This document shows positions 1-5,974 of a DNA stretch of 6,726 nt, in pieces; position 1 is the stretch's first letter, and the number at the start of each line of letters is the position of its first letter. Source of the DNA: Candidatus Latescibacterota bacterium (GTDB lineage Bacteria; Latescibacterota; 4484-107); assembly GCA_030613045.1 (NCBI GenBank), contig JAUWMS010000140.1, positions 1-6,726 on the forward strand, given 5' to 3'. The notes under the pieces are model-generated. The model was not told the DNA's origin. It made no database searches and saw only the letters and a list, made by a program, of their open reading frames with translations. Made by a program: the position numbers and the translations under genes.

Positions 1-1
1 C

Positions 2-832
2 ATCGCCGAAAAGCACTTAGACACGATTTATGATTATACGAGGAAAATCGCCGTCGCACTCGACGTGGTCGGGCTGATGAACATCCAGTACGCCATCGCC
101 GACGACGTGGTCTATGTGCTGGAAGCCAATCCCCGCGCGTCGCGCACCGTGCCCTTAGTGTCCAAAATCTGCAACATCCAGATGGCCCGTATCGCCACGC
201 AACTGATGCTGGGCAAACCGCTGACGGAGATGAATCTTAGCCCGAAACGCATCCCCTATTACGGCGTAAAGGAGTCCGTCTTCCCGTTCAACATGTTCCC
301 GGAAGTGGATCCGCTTCTCGGGCCGGAAATGCGCTCCACAGGCGAGGTGCTGGGCATGGCCGATAACTTCGGTCTGGCCTTCTACAAAGCTCAGGAAGCC
401 GCCAATGCCCATCTGCCGCTCGAAGGACGAGTTTTGATCACCGTGGCCGACAAAGACAAAACCGCCGCGCTGGAGTGCGCCAAAAAATTCCAGGAGCTTG
501 GATTCGAGCTCGTCGCAACCGAGGGCACGCACGCGTTCCTCAGCGAACACGGCATCGCGTCCGAGAGCATCCTGAAGTTGCACGAAGGCCGTCCGAACAT
601 CGTGGAGGAGATCAAGAACGGGAACATCCACCTCGTCGTCAACACCCCGATCGGAAAATCGGGCGCGCACGACGACGCGTACATCCGACAGACGGCTATC
701 AAATACCGGGTCGCGTATATCACGACGACCGCCGCCGCGGTGGCCGCCGCCACCGGCATCGCGGCCGCCCGGGGAACCGCGTTCCCGGTGTGCGCGCTCC
801 AAGACTACCACGCCCGCATCGGAGCTTTATGA
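2..832 (+). CDS. carB: Carbamoyl-phosphate synthase large subunit, C-terminal part (5' truncated by window edge)
   Basis: CarB makes carbamoyl phosphate from bicarbonate, ammonia (delivered by CarA from glutamine) and two ATP, feeding pyrimidine and arginine synthesis in the cytoplasm. The last 276 residues are visible, read from base 2 to a TGA at 830-832; the usual protein is about 1070 aa. The first ~75 residues close the second ATP-grasp domain, with the ligand-binding stretch VLEANPRASRTVP. From about residue 142 (GRVLITVADKDK) comes the MGS-like allosteric domain, with VATEGTHAFLSEHGI, LHEGRPNIVEEIKNG, VVNTPIG and a YITTTAAA stretch near the end, all where CarB proteins have them. The open frame extends upstream out of the window, so the GTG at 65 is internal, not a start. 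The gene is intact to its stop and is followed by a hairpin and an intrinsic terminator. The identification is very secure; the effector cannot be read from this sequence. Confidence 0.97.
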   Translation: MAEKHLDTIYDYTRKIAVALDVVGLMNIQYAIADDVVYVLEANPRASRTVPLVSKICNIQMARIATQLMLGKPLTEMNLSPKRIPYYGVKESVFPFNMFPEVDPLLGPEMRSTGEVLGMADNFGLAFYKAQEAANAHLPLEGRVLITVADKDKTAALECAKKFQELGFELVATEGTHAFLSEHGIASESILKLHEGRPNIVEEIKNGNIHLVVNTPIGKSGAHDDAYIRQTAIKYRVAYITTTAAAVAAATGIAAARGTAFPVCALQDYHARIGAL

Positions 833-845
833 AAAAAATTGTGAA

Positions 846-880
846 AAGATTTCCAAAGTCTTCGAGACTTTGGAAATCTT
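846..880. repeat. Perfect 16-bp inverted repeat just after carB
   Basis: Arms 846-861 and 865-880 are exact reverse complements around a 3-nt loop (tcg); the core arms are gatttccaaagtc and gactttggaaatc. It begins 13 nt after the carB stop. No T-run follows, so it is a poor intrinsic terminator by itself. It may stabilise the carB 3' end, act with the terminator at 901-939, or be a dispersed palindromic repeat. Confidence 0.75.
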
Positions 881-900
881 CGATCCTCCTTCGTGGTGAG

Positions 901-939
901 AAAGCCGCCCTGAGTTTAGCGCTTGGGGCGGCTTTTTTT
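901..939 (+). terminator. Rho-independent terminator of carB
   Basis: The 10-bp perfect stem aaagccgccc (901-910) / gggcggcttt (926-935), GC-rich in its upper part, is followed by an uninterrupted T-run (933-939). The loop is 15 nt. It lies about 70 nt after the carB stop on the coding strand and should end that transcript. A near copy lies at 1276-1310. Confidence 0.85.
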
Positions 940-962
940 GCGCCGGAAAAAAGAACTTTCTA

Positions 963-1014
963 TGGAGTGCGGTAACTATGTTACCGTATGCACCGACACG
1001 GTCGGTGCACTCCA
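963..1014. repeat. Three-way-junction palindromic element
   Basis: Outer arms tggagtgc (963-970) and gcactcca (1007-1014) can close a stem around two inner hairpins: cggtaac (970-976) / gttaccg (980-986) with loop tat, and tgcaccgac (989-997) / gtcggtgca (1001-1009) with loop acg. A few bases are shared between stems, so they compete at the junction. The pairing is seen directly. I infer a REP-like or miniature dispersed element, or part of a structured transcript; no coding function is visible. Confidence 0.6.
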
Positions 1015-1038
1015 AAAAATACTCCAAAGCACACTCCA
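1010..1038 (+). repeat. Three spaced ACTCCA direct repeats
   Basis: The hexamer actcca occurs at 1010-1015, 1021-1026 and 1033-1038, spaced 11 and 12 nt, roughly one helical turn. The first copy is also the 3' arm of the palindrome just upstream. This may be decayed repeat-element sequence or protein-binding half-sites; nothing here decides. Confidence 0.4.
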
Positions 1039-1068
1039 GGAAAGCGCAAACAAAGCGCGCGCAATAGT

Positions 1069-1255
1069 GCATCGGACACAGCAGGACAGCGCGGGCGAGC
1101 GGGGCCACGACATAACCACGGATTGGAAAGCCTCGCGGATAGGTTAGACGCTTATGGGGTTATCCGCGTGGGGCTGAAATTCGTGGCTATAACGAGAAGG
1201 CGAAGCGGTACCCCCTCCACGGCTTCTTTCCGCGTCGCCTCGTATTGTCCGGTGC
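1069..1255. other. Multibranched inverted-repeat block, candidate structured RNA or composite repeat
   Basis: A closing stem pairs gcatcggaca (1069-1078) with tgtccggtgc (1246-1255): 10 pairs, one of them G-U. Inside lie two long hairpins almost back to back. Hairpin A pairs 1112-1124 with 1178-1190 (one mismatch, one G-U), then agcc 1129-1132 with ggct 1172-1175, then cgcggata 1134-1141 with tatccgcg 1161-1168. Hairpin B pairs 1192-1195 with 1240-1243, ggcga 1199-1203 with tcgcc 1235-1239, and gcgg 1205-1208 with ccgc 1230-1233. The ends of hairpin A (taaccacggatt / aattcgtggcta) look like a dispersed inverted-repeat type common in environmental genomes. The RNase P, tmRNA and SRP RNA signatures I know are absent. 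The strand is unknown; if transcribed rightward, the hairpin at 1276-1310 would be its natural end. Confidence 0.45.
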
Positions 1256-1275
1256 TCTTTCCTGAAGGTAGAAAA

Positions 1276-1310
1276 AAAACCGCCCTGAGTTTTTCAGCTT
1301 GGGGCGGCTT
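1276..1310 (+). terminator. Second terminator-like hairpin, near copy of the carB terminator
   Basis: The stem ccgccc (1280-1285) / gggcgg (1302-1307) extends by two A-T pairs beyond one mismatch and is preceded by an A-run (1272-1279). Its sequence closely follows the 901-939 terminator: ccgccctgagttt, a variable middle, then cttggggcggctt. The tail is interrupted (ctt then cctttat), so intrinsic termination would be weaker. It lies just before the promoter of the next gene and may insulate it. Confidence 0.55.
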
Positions 1311-1342
1311 CCTTTATGCCAAACCGCCTTCCCCAAAAAGGC

Positions 1343-1371
1343 TTGCTTTCCTGAAGAAATTTGGCTATCTT
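1343..1371 (+). promoter_or_regulatory. Candidate sigma70-type promoter for the subtilase gene
   Basis: TTGCTT (1343-1348) and TATCTT (1366-1371) are separated by 17 nt, the preferred spacing, and each keeps most consensus positions. Transcription would start near 1378, leaving a 5' leader of about 55 nt before ATG 1433. The placement between a terminator-like hairpin and the gene start supports it. There is no extended -10 motif. Confidence 0.5.
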
Positions 1372-1421
1372 TTGCCCAAGGGCTTCATTTCCTCTCTCCC
1401 TGCAATCCCCAAACGATCCCG

Positions 1422-1427
1422 AAAGGA
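1422..1427 (+). promoter_or_regulatory. Ribosome binding site fixing the subtilase start
   Basis: AAAGGA ends 5 nt before ATG 1433. It selects this ATG over the upstream in-frame TTG at 1361, which has no such site and overlaps the predicted -10 region. Confidence 0.7.
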
Positions 1428-1432
1428 CACCC

Positions 1433-4400
1433 ATGCGCACCACTCACCACTCACCAATCACCACTCACCAATCACCAAAGGATCGAAGGGCAATCAGCAT
1501 CCTCTTGATCCTCCTCCTCTTCTCCCTCCTGCTTACGAACCAATCCCCAGCCACCGAATCCGAAGAACTCGCCCGCATCCTGAAGCAAGGCTATGCGCCC
1601 GGCGAACTCATCCTCAAGCTCGACGAAAGCCGCCGGGGAAAAGCCGCTCCGTTTGCGGGATCTCTCGAACGCCTCCACCAGACCTTCGGCGTAACCGCTC
1701 AACACGAGCTTTTCCCCACGAAAACTCCGGTTGGCAAAGCAGGCAAAATCGTCCCGGAATCCGCGCTCCAAGGCATCTACCAACTCCGCCTCGATCCAGA
1801 CGCAGATATAGAACAGGCGGCCTCAGCGTACCAAGCCGATCCCTCCGTGCTCTACGCCCAGCCCAATTACCTCATGAGAGATTGCGGAATGAAAACTCAC
1901 CGCGAAGCCGCAAAGAGCGCAAAGAACTTGAATAGCTGGGGTGTGCCCCACTCACCACTCACCACTCACCAATCACCAATCACCAACGATCCCCGCTACG
2001 CCGACCAATGGGCCTTGCCGAAACTCGGCTGGGATCGCATTTTCGAACACGCCAAAACCTTTCAGGAAGTGCTCGTAGCCATCGTGGATTCCGGCGTGGA
2101 CTACGACCACGAAGATCTGTCCGAACGCATCTGGATCAACCAAGCGGAAAGAGATGGCATCGAAGGCGTGGACGACGACGGCAACGGGTACGTGGATGAC
2201 ATCCGAGGCTGGGACTTCACGGACGCACCCACGCTTCCCGGCATCGGCGATTACACAGTGCGCGACAACGATCCCATGGATGAATCCGGGCACGGCACCC
2301 ACGTAGCCGGCATCGTAGGGGCCGCATCGGACAACGGAAAGGGGATCGCGGGCATCGCTCCGAACGCCCGACTGATGTGCCTTCGTGCGGGCCTGAGATT
2401 ATCCATCGGCGGTTTCCTGGAGGACGACGACGTCGCCTCCGCCATCGTGTATGCCGCGGATAACGGCGCGCAGGGCATCAACATGAGCTGGGGCGATCCG
2501 CGCCTCTGTCCGTTGATCCGCGACGTGATCCGGTACGCCGCGCACCAGGGATGCGTCTTGGTCGCCGCCGCCGGAAACGAAGGAAAGGAAGCCCTCTACT
2601 ATCCCGCCGGACTCGACGAAACCATCGCGGTCAGCGCCATCGAATCGGGCGATAATCTGGCCTCCTATGCCAACTACGGATGGAACTTGGACGTCGTAGC
2701 TCCCGGCTCGAACATCCTGAGCACCAAGCCGGACGACCACTACGGCAACCTCGGCGGAACCTCCATGGCGACCCCGCACGTTTCCGCCCTCGCCGCCCTG
2801 ATCCTCGGAGAAAACCCGGACTACTCCCCGGACGAAGTCAAAAACCTCATCCTCCATACCGCCGTGGACTTAGGCACTCCCGGCTGGGATCCCACGTTCG
2901 GCGCGGGCCGCATAGACCTCCCGCAAGCTCTGAGCGCCAACTTAGGGCCGACCGTCCAAATCCTGCATCCCCAGAGTGGCGACGGCGGCGATTCCGCCCT
3001 GACCATCGTAGGCACTGCCGCAGGAGGCGACATCGCCCGATGGGAATTGAGCACTGGCCCTGGCGTGCATCCCGAAACGTGGACGCTTATAGCCTCCGCC
3101 ACCACGCAGGTCTATCGGGACACCCTGACCCTCTGGGACACCTCCGATCTCGCGGATTCCAAATATGTGCTCCGCCTTCAGGCCTTCGGATACAACGGGG
3201 AAAAAACCGAGGATCGCGTGATCGTGACCGTGGATCACACGCCTCCCGAAATCGAGCACGTCTGGATCGCCGAACGCATGGACGGCGTCCGATGGGCCTG
3301 TTTCATCGAATGGGCCACCGACGACGCCACCACCGGCCGGGTTCACCTCCGTCCTTCCGGATCGGATCAGGCCACCCAATCCCTCGACGCCAACGTGTTT
3401 TCCGCCACGCATTCCGTAGAAATCTCCCAGAGCCTGTCTCCGGGAACCTACGACTTCTTCATCACCGCCCGCAACAAAGCCGGCCTGACCGTCGAGAGCG
3501 CCGACTCCACGTGCGCCATACGCTCCGACGTCATCCCCGAACAGGGCTACGTACAAGTGGCCGAACTCCCGAACGGGTACCTCACCCCGCAATGCGCCGA
3601 TTTCGACGGCGACGGTCAAAAAGAAATCATTCTGATGCCCTACGGAGACAGCCCCTACCAACCCGTTGAGTTCTACGAATGCACCGGTGACAACGCCTTC
3701 GAGCACGTCTTCACCCTTTCGGAAGCCTGCCTGCCCTGGAACGTGTGCGACGCGGATCAGGACGGCAAATGGGAACTGATGGGCGTCCAGGCAGCCCGGC
3801 TTCTCCTTTTCGAGAGCCTGGACTCCAACTCCTTCCCCTCCGCACCCATATGGCGCGGAGACGCCGTCTGGGGCGGCGCAGCCTTTGACCTCGACCGCGA
3901 CGGCCGTATCGCACTCATCGCCCGCTCCGATCGCGGCAAAGCCCTCAGCGTCTTTGAAAATGACGGCGACGACCGCTTCCCCAAGATCAAGCCGCTCCTG
4001 CTCAATCCCACCACAGGAGACAACGACATCGGCACGCGCTTTGCCATCGGCGACTACGATGGAGACGGACGCATCGAGATCGTCTTCGGCGACTCCGACG
4101 GCGACCTGTTCGCATACGAAGCCCAGGCCAACGACATCTACACCTCCACGATCCTCTACGAACAGAACAAGGACAACGAGGTTGCACCTTCTCATGGACT
4201 GTGCAACGAGGTGGACGCCCGCCACATAGCCGGAGGAAGCGATCTGGACGGCGACGGGAACCTGGAATTTGTCGTGGGGCGCACCGTCGGCGACTCGATA
4301 GATCCCCGATCCGAACGCTGGGTCGTCTCCGTGTATCAAGCGAGAGGAAACGACACATACGAGATCGAATGGCAGACCGAAATTTTGGGCGTCACCTCCA

Positions 4401-5794
4401 AGGGCAACGGCATCGCCATCGGGGATGTGGACGGCGACGGCACGGACGAGTTCGTGGTCTGCACCCGCCCGGACATCTACCTCTTCAAAAGCGATGGGGA
4501 AAATTCCTATCGTCCCATCTATCACGTCGAGACCGGCCAAACCTACGTCCCCCTCTTATGCGACGCGGATTCGGACGGACTTCCGGAGATCATCTTCAAT
4601 CAGGACGAGCGCGTGGTGATTTACGAAATGGAGCCGCCGACCTCCGGTCCTCCCGCGCCCACCGGACTGACCGCCGTGCCCATGGACGCCTCAAGCGTAC
4701 AGCTCACCTGGAACACGGATGCCGACGACGCCCGGACATACCGGCTCTATCGGGGCACCGATCCCGATGCGCTGGAAAGGATCGCGGAGGGGACTCTGTC
4801 CACGCCCTACACAGACCGCTCACTCCGGACCGACGTGCCCTACTTCTATGCCCTCTGCGTGGTGGACACCAACCTCGTCCCCTCCGAAAGCGCACGCTTC
4901 CCCATCGTCCGGGCCACGCCGAATTTTCCGCCGAGACTCCTTGAGGCGCACCCTCTGACTCCGCGCCACGTGGCCCTCCTCTTCAACGAGCCGCTGGGTC
5001 CTTCCGCTCAGATCACGACCCACTACACCATAACGGCGGACACATCGGGAATCTGTAATCCGGTGCATCCTGCCTCGATCATCATAGACCAGAATAACCA
5101 GCGCGTACTGTTGGGATTCGAGCAAGTGCTTCCACCGGGCACGTACACCGCACGGGTGGAAGGCGTCCGGGATACCACCGGCGTCTTCCTCTCCTCCGAA
5201 GCCAACTCAGCGACCTTCACCATGGAGACCGCCACGACGGAGACCCGGATCCTCTCCGCTCAAGTCCTGTCCGCCACGGAGATCCGGCTCGTATTCAGCG
5301 AGGGCATCCACGACGAGGGAATGGAAATTTCGAGCTTCTCCATCCTCCCGGAAGTCACCATCGAAGCCATCGTCCACACCTCCGCCGGCCGCGAAGTGCG
5401 CCTGCTCCTCTCCGAAAGCGATCCGCTCAAAGCGCACGGTCACAGATACGAAATCCACGCTACGGATCTGACCGATCTCAATGGAGCTTCGGTATCCGAC
5501 GTGGCGTATCTGAAATGGGCACGGGACGATCTCTCCCACCTCCTCGTATTCCCAAATCCGTGCGATCTCTCCGAATCCGCGCTCACCTTCGCCAACCTGA
5601 CCTCCGAACCCACTATCCAAGTCTATACCCTTGATGGGGTCCTCCTCAAAACCATGATCGAACAGGACGGCGACGGCGGAACCGAATGGGACGGCCGCAA
5701 CGAACAGGGAGAGCGCATCGGATCGGGAATATATCTCTACTCGGTGGAAGGAAAAGACCAGCGGAGAATGGGAAAATTTGCGGTAATTCGATAA
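1433..5794 (+). CDS. Secreted multidomain S8 subtilase with FG-GAP propeller and FlgD/T9SS-like C-terminal domain
   Basis: Exported serine endopeptidase, 1453 aa. ATG 1433 is chosen because AAAGGA (1422-1427) lies 5 nt upstream; an in-frame TTG at 1361 falls in the promoter. Residues 20-34 (ISILLILLLFSLLL) form the signal-peptide core, with plausible cleavage after SPA (residue 40). Residues ~54-149 resemble a prodomain (YAPGELILKL to VLYAQPNYLM). The S8 domain, ~185-505, has Asp219 (VAIVDSGVD), His287 (SGHGTHVAG), oxyanion Asn382 (AAAGNEG) and Ser444 (GGTSMATPH), all intact, plus an acidic DDDGNGYVDD loop, possibly Ca-binding. Ig/FnIII-like domains follow (~505-705), then seven DxDxDG motifs at residues 723, 773, 819, 874, 937, 998 and 1044, spaced 46-63 aa, as in a seven-bladed propeller. 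Next come FnIII-like (~1066-1160) and two Ig-like domains. The last ~85 residues (VFPNP, EWDGRNEQGERIGSGIY) are FlgD-like, as in type IX cargo. Residues 5-15 and 150-184 are repeat-derived. Substrate unknown. Confidence 0.93.
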   Translation: MRTTHHSPITTHQSPKDRRAISILLILLLFSLLLTNQSPATESEELARILKQGYAPGELILKLDESRRGKAAPFAGSLERLHQTFGVTAQHELFPTKTPVGKAGKIVPESALQGIYQLRLDPDADIEQAASAYQADPSVLYAQPNYLMRDCGMKTHREAAKSAKNLNSWGVPHSPLTTHQSPITNDPRYADQWALPKLGWDRIFEHAKTFQEVLVAIVDSGVDYDHEDLSERIWINQAERDGIEGVDDDGNGYVDDIRGWDFTDAPTLPGIGDYTVRDNDPMDESGHGTHVAGIVGAASDNGKGIAGIAPNARLMCLRAGLRLSIGGFLEDDDVASAIVYAADNGAQGINMSWGDPRLCPLIRDVIRYAAHQGCVLVAAAGNEGKEALYYPAGLDETIAVSAIESGDNLASYANYGWNLDVVAPGSNILSTKPDDHYGNLGGTSMATPHVSALAALILGENPDYSPDEVKNLILHTAVDLGTPGWDPTFGAGRIDLPQALSANLGPTVQILHPQSGDGGDSALTIVGTAAGGDIARWELSTGPGVHPETWTLIASATTQVYRDTLTLWDTSDLADSKYVLRLQAFGYNGEKTEDRVIVTVDHTPPEIEHVWIAERMDGVRWACFIEWATDDATTGRVHLRPSGSDQATQSLDANVFSATHSVEISQSLSPGTYDFFITARNKAGLTVESADSTCAIRSDVIPEQGYVQVAELPNGYLTPQCADFDGDGQKEIILMPYGDSPYQPVEFYECTGDNAFEHVFTLSEACLPWNVCDADQDGKWELMGVQAARLLLFESLDSNSFPSAPIWRGDAVWGGAAFDLDRDGRIALIARSDRGKALSVFENDGDDRFPKIKPLLLNPTTGDNDIGTRFAIGDYDGDGRIEIVFGDSDGDLFAYEAQANDIYTSTILYEQNKDNEVAPSHGLCNEVDARHIAGGSDLDGDGNLEFVVGRTVGDSIDPRSERWVVSVYQARGNDTYEIEWQTEILGVTSKGNGIAIGDVDGDGTDEFVVCTRPDIYLFKSDGENSYRPIYHVETGQTYVPLLCDADSDGLPEIIFNQDERVVIYEMEPPTSGPPAPTGLTAVPMDASSVQLTWNTDADDARTYRLYRGTDPDALERIAEGTLSTPYTDRSLRTDVPYFYALCVVDTNLVPSESARFPIVRATPNFPPRLLEAHPLTPRHVALLFNEPLGPSAQITTHYTITADTSGICNPVHPASIIIDQNNQRVLLGFEQVLPPGTYTARVEGVRDTTGVFLSSEANSATFTMETATTETRILSAQVLSATEIRLVFSEGIHDEGMEISSFSILPEVTIEAIVHTSAGREVRLLLSESDPLKAHGHRYEIHATDLTDLNGASVSDVAYLKWARDDLSHLLVFPNPCDLSESALTFANLTSEPTIQVYTLDGVLLKTMIEQDGDGGTEWDGRNEQGERIGSGIYLYSVEGKDQRRMGKFAVIR
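1441..1475 (+). repeat. CAMTCAC heptanucleotide array inside the subtilase N-terminus
   Basis: Five 7-nt units in tandem: cactcac, cactcac, caatcac, cactcac, caatcac. They begin 8 nt after the A of the start codon and encode the His/Ser/Pro/Thr-rich stretch HHSPITTHQSP, before the Arg residues and hydrophobic core of the signal peptide. All seven + strand triplets of each unit are sense codons, so the array is open in every + frame. The same array recurs at 1949-1983. Confidence 0.85.
1880..1932 (+). repeat. In-frame copy 1 of the gattgcggaat / ACCGC-AAAG dispersed module
   Basis: This 53-bp segment matches 6466-6518 at 46 of 53 bases by hand alignment. Both start gattgcggaat, have a 6-nt variable stretch, and continue into a tcaccgc..aag..cgcaaaga..cgcaaagaactt core. 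Here it encodes DCGMKTHREAAKSAKNLN between the prodomain (ending PNYLMR) and the start of the mature domain (NDPRYADQW), a region expected to be a flexible linker. A core-only relative lies at 5804-5835. Confidence 0.85.
1949..1983 (+). repeat. CAMTCAC heptanucleotide array, second copy in the subtilase gene
   Basis: Five 7-nt units: cactcac three times, then caatcac twice. It is read in the same register as the array at 1441-1475 and gives HSPLTTHQSPIT. It lies 16 nt after the ACCGC-AAAG module, so 1880-1984 (105 nt, 35 codons) is best seen as one composite insertion. Confidence 0.85.
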
Positions 5795-5803
5795 AGCCCG
5801 TAT

Positions 5804-5835
5804 TCACCGCGGAGACGCAGAGAACGCAGAGAAAA
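5804..5835 (+). repeat. Intergenic copy of the ACCGC-AAAG dispersed repeat
   Basis: The sequence tcaccgcggagacgcagaga, followed by acgcagagaaaa, starts 9 nt after the subtilase stop codon. It is the G-rich variant of the core at 1897-1927 and 6483-6513, and it matches the inverted arm 6533-6562 (read on the minus strand) at 26 of 30 positions by hand. It lacks the gattgcggaat leader seen in both gene-internal copies. Confidence 0.8.
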
Positions 5836-5893
5836 CCTATTTCCATCGCCCCTCCTGCCGTGCGATAAACCGCCCGGTTCGGTGAGCAAGGCT

Positions 5894-5920
5894 GAACGTC
5901 GACCTCGAACCGCGACGTTC
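5894..5920. other. Hairpin upstream of the glycosyltransferase gene
   Basis: Perfect 8-bp arms gaacgtcg (5894-5901) and cgacgttc (5913-5920) flank an 11-nt loop. No T-run follows on either strand, so it is not a convincing terminator. It may be an operator-like or mRNA leader structure. I see no clear promoter in 5795-5950; besides the repeat copy and this hairpin, nothing else there is recognisable. Confidence 0.45.
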
Positions 5921-5941
5921 CCGTCACGGTGGGAAGGGAAA

Positions 5942-5974
5942 GGGAGCACTATGGAGTATCAGCTATGCCCATGA
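5942..5974 (+). other. Seven-codon mini-ORF overlapping the glycosyltransferase start (ATGA)
   Basis: ATG 5951 follows a good Shine-Dalgarno site (GGGAG, 5942-5946) by 4 nt and reads MEYQLCP to TGA 5972-5974. That stop overlaps the ATG at 5971 as ATGA, the classic translational-coupling arrangement. Its GGAG (5953-5956) also serves as a plausible ribosome site for ATG 5965. Whether it is translated is unknown. Confidence 0.35.

Noticed and set aside
1020..1275. RNase P RNA, tmRNA or SRP RNA in the carB-subtilase gap
   Set aside because: The RNase P GAGGAAAGTCC-type block, the tmRNA 3' end with CCA and resume codons, and the SRP GGAA-tetraloop domain were not found.
1361..1432. TTG at 1361 as a longer subtilase start
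   Set aside because: It falls in the predicted promoter, lacks a ribosome site, and would place unrelated residues before the signal peptide.
988..1935. 315-codon + strand frame spanning the intergenic repeats into the subtilase start
   Set aside because: It crosses two hairpin blocks, a terminator-like site and the promoter, then overlaps the real gene out of frame; its composition is basic and low complexity.
1441..1983. CAMTCAC arrays as a CRISPR
   Set aside because: The units are 7 nt, contiguous and without spacers, and they lie inside a coding frame.
2680..3669. 329-codon + strand frame inside the subtilase
   Set aside because: The product is Arg/Pro-rich without domains, typical of an out-of-frame reading of a GC-rich gene; the main frame carries all conserved motifs.
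2942..4540. Long minus-strand open frame (532 codons) opposite the subtilase
   Set aside because: It lies wholly antisense to the FG-GAP/Ig region, shows no recognisable motif, and is expected from GC-rich codon use on the opposite strand.
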